Below are positions 10,118 through 20,590 of a DNA stretch of 64,000 bases, in pieces. Numbering within the stretch: position 1 is the first letter of the stretch; each line of letters opens with the position of its first letter. The stretch is from Peronospora farinosa (taxonomy: Eukaryota; Oomycota; Peronosporomycetes; Peronosporales; Peronosporaceae). The translations under genes were made by a program, and so were the position numbers. The notes under the pieces were generated by a model. It was not told the origin of the DNA. It was given only the letters and a program-made list of their open reading frames with translations, and ran no database searches. The DNA lies in NCBI GenBank assembly GCA_947646735.1, contig CANTFK010000275.1, forward strand, positions 60,367 through 124,366, written 5' to 3'.

Positions 10118-12213
10118 CTATTCCTCTAGGCGTTGTCGCTTTCGAAGATTGTGCGTATGAGGCAGTAACGATTTGACAATCTTATCGTTCGTCGGGCCAT
10201 CGGCGGCAATACCATATTTATTCTCGGCGTAGTAACCCACAAATACTTGGCAAACTTGTTTCGCTGCGACAACTTGGGGAGCTGGATTCAGGCGAAGCGC
10301 TTTGCATGATTCAAGATCTGGACAAACCGCAATGTAAATTGGTGGCTCGGTATTACCAGCTTCCTTGACATCATCTGGGTAAAAAATCTTGTTCATTTCT
10401 TTCAGCTGGTTGCTGTCAATGCCATGCTGTGCCGCGACAGTAAATTGAAGATACGCTACATTGCCCTTCTTGCCAGATGTAGACTTAAGTTTCACAATGC
10501 TGTCAATATTCCGAAAAACGCGACACCCAGGAAACCAGTACGAGTACTTTTTTATCTCTCCATTCGATCAGATAAGCCACATGATCTTTTGCCGTTCCGG
10601 AGCACATTGCTTTATGTTTTTCCAAGTGCACCTGCTTCACGTTGAAATGACGCGGCGCGTTTGGTTGATAGTTTTCTGGCGGATCATACTCGGAAATATG
10701 GATATCCAACTGGTTGTCGGCAGCCAGGCGATGTAGAAGAATCTCATAAACAGCTCCAGCGAGTGAATTGTTTCCAGTATTCTTCGCCCACGTATATATT
10801 CGAAACAGTTCTTCCGATCGAAGTCTCAATGAGAGACAACGCGCAGCATATTCCGAGTCGATAACTTGTTCCCAACACGAGATGTAGATGAACGGGTCCC
10901 AACACTCCGAGTAAAGCGGAGCTATTTCATCTGGGCTTTTTATAAAAGTATGGCGCAAACGATCGATTTGCGATTCCCCCCTCGCAATGCTGAGCTTGTT
11001 GTTTAGCAAGTTCGAGACATCGGTTACACATTCCATCGCAATATCAATTGCATAGACTATTTTCTTGCATGTAGCCAGTGTAAATCGCGCACACTTCCGC
11101 CAGAGTAGTAAAAGCGATCATCCATATCATCAGGATGATACTTATGGATAAGTTCTCCCATCAAGAGGAGATCCGTTCGTGACCAACAAGGCAACAGACA
11201 GCAGTACGCATACAGTTGATCTTCAGACTTTAGATCCACCTGCTGCGACGTTGCCAACATCGTGAACGTTGTCAAACTAACCGGAATATCTTGGTACCGA
11301 AATCCATCCAACAACAGCCATACGTTCGATATGCCCTGTTGGCGGACGAGCTTTTTATATATGTCGATCGCATTCTGGTCTTCGCATTCGTCCACTGCAA
11401 ACTGCACGACCTTGCCATCATCATAACCCAAATAAACGAGACAATCCGCCTGTTTTTTTTACGCAATCGTCGGTACACCAGCACATTCTTCTTGTGCTTG
11501 AAAACGAGATGAAAAGCCATCACGCACAACAGCGTTGACTTGCCAATACCCGGCGAGCCTAATACGATACTCTTCTTGTCTGCCAGCCAAGAAGACTCAT
11601 GAAGCCAACCGTCCAATAGCAGCGACATAATTTGCTTATCTTCCATTCGCCAAAAGATTTTTCCTGTTTGGGTACATCCACCCAAGCTGCTCATAAATTT
11701 CCAGATCGAGGGAATTCGGTGCACAGCGTTGACTTCCCAGTCGTCCAGTGAAATGCATTCCTCAGCAAATTGTTCGGGCTTGTTCAATGCAATGGCTGTG
11801 GGAAGCTGCACATTCGTTGTAAGCGAAGCAGCACACACGATCGGTTCAGGCACTTTCACCAGCACGTGCACAGGAATATTTCCAGCTGCAACATCTTCCT
11901 TCGTCAATCGAAATCGTACAGCTTCTTCCGTGAATCCAATCACGCTAAGTGGCGCTCCCACATGTTCCAACAGAAAAAGACCACTGATATCTTTCACACC
12001 ATGCTTCACCTCTGTCTCTGTCAGCCACGCGCCGCGGCCCTCGTTTTTCTTTGCCAAGAAAAGACTCAGCTGGTCCGCATCAACGTTCTTCAAGGCATTC
12101 ACCTTCTCCGCCTTAATAGCCTTCTTAAGGTCATCTACCAGGTCGCTAGCGTCGATTTTTACCGAGAACATACTACCCCCCGCACCAATAAGCGCGCACA
12201 AGAGCTTTACCAT
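10118..12213 (-). pseudogene. Crinkler (CRN) family effector pseudogene, three frameshifts
   Basis: The N-terminus is typical of CRN proteins: start MVKLLCA at 12213, an LSLFLAK motif about 50 residues in, a WLT motif and an HVLVKVPE end to the header domain. A P-loop NTPase module follows (GSPGIGKST), then a family-like C-terminal half that ends in a Lys/Arg-rich tail. CRNs are secreted or translocated effectors that act in the host nucleus; no classical signal peptide is evident. The reading frame is broken near 11453-11460 (A8 run on the coding strand), near 11085-11100, and near 10547-10552 (A6 run). Each break needs a single-base-type shift and the frames on both sides keep CRN character, so this is a recent pseudogene or a badly read gene. 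It is intronless. The N-terminal 240-odd residues could still be made as a truncated product. Confidence 0.85.
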
Positions 12214-12479
12214 CGTAACAAGCCAGACGATTCTTAAATGAAGGAAGAGACACGAAGTTTCTGTTTGGAAATGAATATGTTGATTTTGTATGACTATACT
12301 ATGGTCAAGATAAAAAGCCATCGTTTCTTTCTGATTAGCTGACTAGACCCAGTGAAACTTGCCTTAAGTAATACTGCATGAATTGCTAACTTGTTTTGCG
12401 GACTAAAGTTCAAGTCAAAGATTTTCTATCTTTCTTTAACTAGCCCCCATCCTTTATTACCGATAAACAGCGAGCGACA

Positions 12480-13380
12480 ACATGACTCTAGGAGTTCGAC
12501 TGAGGACGTCATGTGATGAGCTGATGCGCCAGGATGTGACGGAAATGAACGAGCAAGAAACATTCGTCATTCTGCGCGAACAGCCGCAGCAACGTCGTGT
12601 GCGCACCAAAGTAGCAGTTTGAGCCGTAGAAGCAGGAACGATGACGAGAAAGGTGGGAGCCCGAAATCTTGGCGCGGTGCAGCATGCGGACAATGTACGA
12701 CAGCGACCCGCAGATACAGCAGACTCGTCAACAACAACAGCAGCAGCACCGCTCCTTGGTCGTGGACAACCACCGTGCAGGACATGGTTCCAGGCATTAA
12801 ATTGGGGCAACGAAGAGCTCAGCTTCAACGCCAGCAGTGTCAGGGGTGACAGCGAGAATGACGCGACGGCTGGGACTAGCAGTAGCTCAATGTTAGTGCA
12901 GCACGTTCCACTGGTGGCACGGACATCAATAGAGATGGCGGTGGTTCCGTCGAATACTTCGAGCCGACCTCCAGCGCGAAACGTGGCTACAAGTTTAGCC
13001 ACACAGTGTCACCGGATACATGGGATAGAGCAATGGAGAGCAGATGCTCCACAGCAGGAAAAGAATCTACACGCCGCTACCAACATTTACGGTGTGCACT
13101 TTGCAGCTCTCCATCGCCGCGTGAAAAAGCGTGCGCAGGTAGGACATTCGTCCAAGGGCGCCAATGGCTACTTTTTCAGAGCGATGAGGTCGGAATTATG
13201 TGCGTGGTAGTGGCCTGCGTGGAGCTGGGCGTGTTGATGACTTTTAACGAGCATAGTGGTTAATGTGACTGCGTTGCGCAAGCTTTCGGACATCTTGGTG
13301 GCGAATGCGCGCGAGCTGATGGTACGCTTTAGTCACGTAATGAGCATTTTCGGACGTTTTCGTCAATATTTTGCTAAAAA
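12480..13380 (+). pseudogene. Unrecognised, probably decayed gene
   Basis: Plus-strand coding-like stretches in shifting frames. 12481-12621 starts MTLGVRLRTSC and ends at TGA. The next frame from 12619 holds a GxKLGQRRAQ string. 12641-13210 and 13006-13263 overlap. The piece 13262-13388 (VTALRKLSDILVANARELM) continues in another frame. A Cys-x-x-Cys pair (RCALC) is visible around 13105. No family is recognised and no intact product can be built. Confidence 0.25.
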
Positions 13381-13761
13381 AAACCGGTGATGTGTGTTTG
13401 TGGGTGTGCAGCTGTTCATGAATTTACAGCGGGCAAGCGGGAGTGCGATACTTGATGTTAGTGCTTCAGTACCCATTGTTATTCTTGTTCCAGTCGTGGT
13501 TGAAGCAAATAGAGCCAGGTAATGGAGCTGCTGGTAAGAAGTAGTACATATTTTGCGATATTCATGTTTGGAGATGCTGTCGTAACAGGAAGGTGAAGAA
13601 ATGTTCGTGGGCCATTGCGGGAACGCACTTTCAACTAATTTGAATTGAAAGTACCATTTTGCGATGGCCAAAAAAAGCCACACACCCAAGCATATGAACG
13701 TGCCTAAGAGCAGGGATTTGACAAAAACTGGATGACACCACCTTAAAATGGTAAGGATCAC
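13363..13761 (-). CDS. Small hypothetical protein with one N-terminal membrane segment
   Basis: 132-codon open frame. Residues about 13-36 form a strong hydrophobic helix (LLLGTFICLGVWLFLAIA), followed by Trp/Phe-rich and then Ser/Thr-rich sequence. No family recognised. It lies in a decayed region 195 bp beyond the 3' end of NOG1, and the last 40 codons look non-coding, so it could be chance or the relic of a type II membrane protein. Confidence 0.3.
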   Translation of the reverse strand: MILTILRWCHPVFVKSLLLGTFICLGVWLFLAIAKWYFQFKLVESAFPQWPTNISSPSCYDSISKHEYRKICTTSYQQLHYLALFASTTTGTRITMGTEALTSSIALPLARCKFMNSCTPTNTHHRFFLAKY

Positions 13762-13955
13762 TTGAAAAGTAAAGTCGTTGTGATGATACTATCTTTCATA
13801 ATACCCCGCTACTAATTGTGCTACGATCGTTTTAGTAAAAGAAAATATGATATAATCTTATAAACTTGAGGATAGTTCAAGTAATGCGATTGTATTAGAA
13901 AACCACCAAACGGTGCATCCAGGAAGAAAACAAAAGCTACCAGTATCTCGGAAGC

Positions 13956-15959
13956 TTATCGGGAGTTCGTACTACCCTGGCCGCGCTTGCCCGAGTTCTG
14001 CCACTTTGCAAGCTTGGGAACCGATATTCGATCTGCCTCACCAGCACGACCCATTTTGTTAGCTTTACGCTCCGTCAACCGAGTAGCTCGCTTGACAGCT
14101 GCCATTGCAGCCTCGTTACCGAAACCCGATTGGTCACGCGGGGTGACAAGAGACTGTGAACGGTTCTTCGATTTGGAGCGCAATGCAGACTTGGCACGTG
14201 CACGCACACGCACGTCAGAGCTCTCGGTCGGGTCCTCCATATCCACGTCCATATCTTCGCGATCGCGCTTACGACCACGACTTTCATCATTGGCCTTCCT
14301 TTTTGCCACTACAGCCTCAGCGTGCTTCATGTGACTTGTATCCACACCAAGAGCTTCCAACTCTTTCTTTGTATCGGTAAGCGTGCGAAGCTTAGCAAGC
14401 ACCTTTCGCGAAACACTGGAGTGGTTCTTGTTCTTGTTTTGACGGTGGCCAGCTACAATAATGGCTTTTTTTTCACGAATGCGAGCTACCTTGTCCTTCT
14501 GTTCATCATCAAGATCACTCATTTCCTCATCGTCATCCATAGAAGCATTGTTAGCCATAGCTTCGTCCTCCTCCTGCTCCAGAGCGTCAAGGCGTTTTAG
14601 AATTTCGGGGTCCACAAAGTCGGCAATGTTCCTGCCGTTCCAAATCTCTGGGATAGCGTCCTGCGTCCAGTCGTCACTGCGAAGCATACCCTTGTAGTGC
14701 TCCTTGAAATTAAACGAGTATACGCCTGCACCACCGTTAGCGTTCATCTTGTCCTTCTGCAGTGTACGCGGCACCACACTGTTCGGGTTCTCACGAGCAG
14801 CGATGACACTAGCAGGAATCGTAATCTCACGTGCTACATCATCACGAGCCACCGGCATCGCAACGCTGAGACGGTTCAGCACGTCGACCATCTTGTTACC
14901 CTTGACCTTTGAATTTACACGGTGCGACAGCAGCTCGTCACACGCGTAATTCCTGACATCCATGACGTTTTCCTCCGAGTGGTTGGACATGGTAAAGAAC
15001 TTTGCTTTGGTCTCCTCTACCGCCGTGTTGATCATTTTCTGGTGGTTCTCCGAAAGAGCATCGAAGCGCATCTGATCAACCTTGTTGCACACCAGCACCA
15101 GCGGTTTATTCGCGAAGAGCGGCCGGATATTCTCAAACAGGCTCAGCTGCTGCTCAATTGTAAATCCACACTGCTCGGAAATATCCATAAAGAACAAAAT
15201 TGATGCCTGCAAGTGTGCAAGCGCCGTGACAGCTTGCATCTCAATAGTGTTCCGGTCCTCAAGTGAGTGGTCAAGGATACCAGGAGTATCAATGACCTGC
15301 CAGCGGAGATACTTATAGTCTAGATGGCCAACATACAGCGCCTTGGTTGTGAAAGCATAAGGTTGCACGTCCACATCGGCTCGTGTGACCTTGTTCATAA
15401 AGCTCGACTTGCCGACATTAGGAAAGCCCGTAATGAGCAACGTTCGTGTGTTTGGGTCAATGGATGGTAGACGTGACAAGTGTTTACGCACTTCTTCAAG
15501 GTACTCCAGCGACGCCTTTTGCTTCTTTAACAGCGTGCACATACGTCCAAGAGCAGCACGTTTAAGCTGTTTGCAACGGTAAAGTGAGTCGCCGTACTTG
15601 ATCATCCGTACGTAATCTTTTGCAATGTTATCGATAAGGGCTCGTGCCGTATTAACCTGACCCAGTGCGAGCTTGTAGTGGTCACGGTCATAGAGGATAT
15701 TAATGAGGTCGGCATAGAACGGATGCAAGTCGTCAAGACGTGGAAAGTCATCAATGATCTGACTAAGCTTCTCCTGGCACGTCTGCTGTGTAAACTTGAC
15801 CTTGCGCATGTAAAAGGCACGAATACGAGAGATGGCGTACGTCGGATGGATCACCGTCGGTGTCTTTCGCTGCGTGCGCGTAAGTACAATGTCAATGAAG
15901 TCATTGGCCGTTGGCACTGTCTGGATCTTTTTAAAATTGTAAACCACCATCGTGTCCAC
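13956..15959 (-). CDS. NOG1: Nucleolar GTP-binding protein 1
   Basis: Intronless 667-residue protein, close to the 630-650 usual for NOG1/GTPBP4. The conserved N-terminal NOG1 region reads YNFKKI then RKTPTVIH and DILHPFY-type motifs. The GTPase has G1 GFPNVGKSS (178-186), G3 DTPG in the WQVIDTPGILDH segment, and G4 NKVD. The C-terminus is Lys/Arg-rich with acidic patches, as expected for nucleolar targeting. It acts in 60S ribosomal subunit assembly in the nucleolus, associating with pre-60S particles. The start at MDTMVVYNFKK is supported by the family's conserved beginning a few residues after the Met. Divergent with the golgin-like gene across 339 bp. Confidence 0.97.
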   Translation of the reverse strand: MDTMVVYNFKKIQTVPTANDFIDIVLTRTQRKTPTVIHPTYAISRIRAFYMRKVKFTQQTCQEKLSQIIDDFPRLDDLHPFYADLINILYDRDHYKLALGQVNTARALIDNIAKDYVRMIKYGDSLYRCKQLKRAALGRMCTLLKKQKASLEYLEEVRKHLSRLPSIDPNTRTLLITGFPNVGKSSFMNKVTRADVDVQPYAFTTKALYVGHLDYKYLRWQVIDTPGILDHSLEDRNTIEMQAVTALAHLQASILFFMDISEQCGFTIEQQLSLFENIRPLFANKPLVLVCNKVDQMRFDALSENHQKMINTAVEETKAKFFTMSNHSEENVMDVRNYACDELLSHRVNSKVKGNKMVDVLNRLSVAMPVARDDVAREITIPASVIAARENPNSVVPRTLQKDKMNANGGAGVYSFNFKEHYKGMLRSDDWTQDAIPEIWNGRNIADFVDPEILKRLDALEQEEDEAMANNASMDDDEEMSDLDDEQKDKVARIREKKAIIVAGHRQNKNKNHSSVSRKVLAKLRTLTDTKKELEALGVDTSHMKHAEAVVAKRKANDESRGRKRDREDMDVDMEDPTESSDVRVRARAKSALRSKSKNRSQSLVTPRDQSGFGNEAAMAAVKRATRLTERKANKMGRAGEADRISVPKLAKWQNSGKRGQGSTNSR

Positions 15960-15960
15960 G

Positions 15961-16096
15961 CGCTTTCAATGTCAATCAACGAGTGAAAGCGACACCAAGT
16001 GGTCCAAGGAGCGTCACCGGAACGTGCTTATAATGTGGTGCATTTGGTTGGTCCTCACAGCACCAAATGTGCCTTCCTTTCGGTACATTTGGTGTG
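15961..16096. promoter_or_regulatory. Divergent promoter with three ACCAAATG/CATTTGGT boxes
   Basis: Within the 339-bp gap between NOG1 and the golgin-like gene, CATTTGGT occurs at 16041-16048 and 16086-16093 and its exact inverse ACCAAATG at 16062-16069. The last two sit in longer inverted arms (GCACCAAATGTGCC 16060-16073 and GGTACATTTGGTG 16082-16094). A 7-bp inverted pair CGCTTTC (15961-15967) / GAAAGCG (15985-15991) lies next to the NOG1 start. Spacing of about two helical turns suggests a shared factor-binding site; this is inference. Confidence 0.5.
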
Positions 16097-16298
16097 TACC
16101 CCGTAACTTGATGTGTCCCACTTCCGTTTGCAAACGTCTGGAACTATAATTCAGCCTAATGTTCATCCCCTTTGTCAGGTTTTCAACTTTGCATACAAAC
16201 CTCAAGTCAAATCAATTACCGTCGACTCCCCGCATTCCACGCAAAGCTCAAGGGCCGAACGAAAGATAAGGCCGGTCTCTCTCTTACTGTATCTATTC

Positions 16299-19200
16299 AT
16301 GTGGACGGTACTCTTTGGTGACGAGGAAGACGATACTTGTACGCCGCCTCGTGACGCTGTAAAGACGCACATGACGTCACTGTCTCCCCAAGACGCGACG
16401 CCGGCCGTGACACCGTCGCCTTTGGATCAAATGCCGCCGTTAACGCCTTCTCCTTGTCCATCTTTAGCTCGAGATCGACACGTGATTGTCACGTCGGAGG
16501 ATACACAAAGCAGTGAGAAGATAGAGGACTCGGCAATGACGATGTTATTGAAGAGAATGAACAATTTAATGGTCAAAGTGGGTCAACATGAGTTTGAGAA
16601 GAAGACGCTCGTTGATCAGGTGCGTGAAGATCAATGAAAACAGGAGCAGAAGATGAAAAGAAGGAGAAGAGAGGATGATTTGTTATGTGGATGTGGTGTG
16701 GTGTGGTGTGGTGTAGATGGAGAAGGAGAGGAAGGTGTTGATTGTGCAGATTCAAGACTTGGGGCAACAGGTGGAGGATTTGAAGGACCAAAATGTACAG
16801 CTTCAGTACCAAATTGAGTATACTTCCGAACCAATGCTGATGGAGAGAGTGCAGGATATTACTGACATGCGGTACGGTGTTGATAGTTGGGATGGATGGT
16901 GTGATAGAGTGATAAGAGAGAGAGAGAGCTGATGGTTTGTGGAGTTGATTTGTTTTTATTTTGCTGCTGTTGATTGTTGGTTTGTTTAGTGACGCATTGG
17001 CTGTTGTGAAGAAACAATTGGAGGCGGAGCTTCAGGAGAAGGAAAAGGAGTTGAAAAGTGCACTGGAGACTAACAAAAAGCTTAGTGAACTGCAAGAAAA
17101 GTATGAAACACAGATTGATGACTTGACAGCGGCGTGTGAAGCTGCAAAGCAAGAGACAGCGGAAGCTGTTCGTCTGGCGAGTGACGCTGCTAGTGCGAAG
17201 TATGAAGAGCAGCTGAAACACAAGGAGGTGGCACTGCAGACAGTCACGGAGATGAAGGAGACGCTAGAAGCATCCGTGACTGAGAAAGAACAAGCTCTGG
17301 ATGTAGCTAAAGCTGCAACGGTAGAAATGCAAAAGAATCTGGAGGAGGTTCGAACTCGCAGTGAAGTGGACGTAAAAGCACTTAAGCAACTTCATCAGAA
17401 GCTCGAGGAGGTTGCTTGTGAGCATGAGCAGAAATTGCAGCAATTGCAAGACGAACATCACCAGAAGGTGGCAGCTTTGGCGAAGCACGCACAGGAACAG
17501 AAGGCGTTTGCTGCCAGTAAGGCGCAGGAGCTGGAAGACTACAAACACGACTGTGCGGAGTTATGGAAGATTAATGAGGACATGAAGCAGCAGATTGCGC
17601 TCATGTCAGTTGAATCTACGATTAAGCAGACAGAGCTTCGAGAAAATGCGCTGTCAGGTCAGACTGTGCTTCAGAGCAAGGTGGCCGAATTGGAAAATCA
17701 GCTTAAAGAGCTGCAGGAACGACTCAATCAAAAGAATCAGGAAATAGTAGAGCTGCAGACCGAAGGTGAAAGCCGTGTTATCGCTGAGAGTGAAGGCGAA
17801 GCCTTGGAAGAGGAGGATGAGAAATTTGTGGTTGTCGAAAGCGATGGTAGCGTTATTGGCGTGCTTACTGAGCAGGTTGCCACTGCTCAGCGTGAGCTAA
17901 CTGAAGCAATGGAGCTTAACTTGCACTTAAACAACCGCAACGCTTGGCTGGAAGAGCAGTACCAAATGCTGTCTTCTGTGCAATCGGAGGGCGATGACGA
18001 TCAGGAAGATACAGCTCTCTCGACACCTTCACTAGAAGAGCGCATCGCAGCGCTGGGGCGGGAGCTTCAGGATGCTGAGCGCGCTGCAAATGAGAAGGCG
18101 GAGCACGTGTCGAACCTGGAGCAGAATTACAGCGCTCTTTCGACTGAGTTTGATCGTCTTCTCTCTGCGCACAACACTCTGGTCGAAGTGAAGCAAGCCG
18201 ACGATGACGCGTTGAACGATCTCAGACAGGAGCTAGAGTCCCTTCGCACTTTGAAGGCAAGCGTTTTTGATAAAGACCAAGCGCTGCTTACAAAGGAGCA
18301 AGAGCTGATCTTACTTCGCACATCCAATTCTGCGCTAGTTACTGAAGCTGAACGGTTGGGCGATGCTGCAAGCCAGCTGCAGCAAACTCGTGATGAACTA
18401 ATACAGACGCAGAACAGCCTTGCTGGAGCAGAAGCGACCAAATTGGATCTTGAGCGGGAGTTAGTCGAGTTGAGGAATATTTCTGCTGCCACTTCAAAGA
18501 GCAATGAGCACGTAGCTGTGATCCAGAATGAGCTCACCCAAGTCCGATCCGAAAGGGATTCTCTAGTTGCAGAGCTGACCCGGTCCCAGGCTTTCATTCA
18601 CGAGCTGCAACAGAGAGTTCATGAATTGAAAGATCTTGTGAACAATCACATTAATGAGAAGAAGTCACTGGAGCAGCAAGTTGAGAATTTACAGGAGATG
18701 ACACGGGAGAACATGGAAGGTTCTTACGAACTTCAAGCCAACCTTGAGTCCACTATGGAGGAGTTGGAGAATTCGAAATCCCAATTGCGTGCTGAGCAGG
18801 AGAAGTGTGAAAGGCTACAACACGAAGTGGAGGCAGCCAAGCAGTCGTCTGTCTCCCGCGATGAGCTGGATCGTGCCAAGAGTGAAATTACGAGCATGGA
18901 ACAACAAATCCGTCAATTTCGCGGTCTAGAACAGTCCCTGACTCAGCAGTTGCAGGATGTGGTTCGCTCCAAGGATGAGATTGCTGCAGAACTGCAGACT
19001 GTGTGCTCGAAGCGCGCCGCAGCTGACGAAGAACAAAAGAAACTGAAAACGTTGTACGAACAGGCGACAGCGCAGCTTGCCTCGGTACAGTCTTCGGCAA
19101 GCGAGTTGCAACACTCGTATGATGATCTTTCGGACTCATTGGAGAAAGCTCGTGCTCAGGCGACGCAAGCCGAGCAGCAGCTTAATACTATACGTGCGGA

Positions 19201-20239
19201 GCACGGTGATGCGCAGAGGCAGGTCGAGTCTTTAACGAAGAAGAATCTTTTGCTGGTGTCGGAAGTTCAAAGCATGCGCGATGAAGCCGACAATAAGCAA
19301 CAGGTGGCACACGGTCAGCTCGAGCAGCTCAAGGCGGTGCATGCTGACGTTCAGCGTCAGCTGGAAGATGCTACCCGCGCGCTCCAAGGCAAAGACGCCG
19401 AGGTTGTTGCAGCAACCCAACGCAGTCAAAGTGAAGTGGCGCGACTCCAGGACCTTGTCAATCGCTACAAGGCAGACAAGCAGGTTGTGGAGGAGAGGCT
19501 GGCTCAGCTCAATGCAGACTGTGAGCGCCTTCGTCAAGCTTACGATGAAGCGAAGACAATAGTAGGCCGCTCTCGACATGATCTAGAGCAGATGCACGCG
19601 CAGTTAAGTACAACTCAACAAGAAAAAAAGTCCCTTGAAGCAGAAGTTGGCCAGTTACGCGGTTTGAACGACGAAAAGGTTCATCTCCTTCACGAAGTGG
19701 ATGAATTGAAACGCGCGAATCAAAAGCTGGAGGAAACGAACTGCAAGCTGGAAGGATTACTGCAGAATTCTAAGGCATATTGCAAGGAGCTGTCCCGTGA
19801 CAGTGAGGACAAGGTCAGCCGTGCACAAGAGTTTACTCGCCACGTGGAGCAGGAAGCACGCGACGAAATTGACCGCATCGTGCACGAGAATACTTTGCTG
19901 CGAGATGAGCTGGAACAACTGGCCCAGGCTCGCTTAGAGGAGACAAACGCACACGACGTGCTTCGCGTGAAGCTTGCTGAGCTTCAGGCTGAAAACAACG
20001 TGTTGTCGGCACGTGCTCATCGTCTGACGCAGCAGCTGTCGCAGTATACGGATCTTCCGGAAGATGACGAGTTGGCTGCGGCGGGTCAAGGACAAACACC
20101 CGATCTGTGGGAGTTGCTATCTTCAGGCATGGAACAGCTTAAGGCTGACTTGGAGCTTGCTAGCAAGTACGCGGTCAGCATTGACGCCAGTAGCGTGGAT
20201 GGTGGTATTGGTGACGAATCCTTTACGAATGCAAACTAG
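16299..20239 (+). CDS. Golgin-like long coiled-coil protein
   Basis: Three exons: 16299-16619, 16717-16871, 16990-20239 (phases 0 and 2, all GT-AG), giving about 1241 residues. The N-terminal 70 residues are Pro/Thr-rich and disordered, starting MWTVLFGDEEDD. Almost everything from about residue 85 to 1190 is heptad-type Glu/Gln/Leu/Lys coiled coil. The start resembles golgin/TMF-like beginnings (Met-Trp near an acidic patch). No GRIP domain is present at the C-terminus, which ends in a helical SSGMEQLKADLEL segment. A tethering or scaffold role at Golgi or cytoskeleton is likely but not specific. Intron 1 ends in a GGTGT repeat (about 16693-16715). The start 16299 is preferred to an in-frame ATG at 16113 because the upstream part looks non-coding. 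Confidence 0.8.
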
Positions 20240-20590
20240 TGTACACTTGAAGCTGAAAAATGATTGTGAGTGCCAGGGTTTTCTGGTGGTAAAGGGGCAG
20301 GTGGTGGTGGGTAGACCAAGGGAACGCGAAGAAATCTCGACCTGTTTACATATAAAAGATACTTTCATGTACGTACAAAGTAACACCGTGGGTAAGCGCG
20401 TGAACTCGAGAGAATATGTGGTCAACGGCCTTCGGTTCGGTCGGCATAGTACGTATCACGCAAAGTTTACTTGAGTGCGAATGCTTTAGATAGCCCCGAT
20501 GGAGTTTCCAACAAGCCGACTGGTTGAGCCAAAACAGGCATTTGCTTCTATTCGTGAGACATCGGTGCAGCTTTCGCAGACAAGAAGCGT

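Noticed and set aside
12457..13002. 181-codon minus-strand frame
   Set aside because: Reads as Ser/Arg/Val-rich shadow of the plus-strand remnants; no domain.
14322..14600. Long frames opposite NOG1, PEPCK and coilin
   Set aside because: Shadow frames of GC-biased codons in highly conserved genes.
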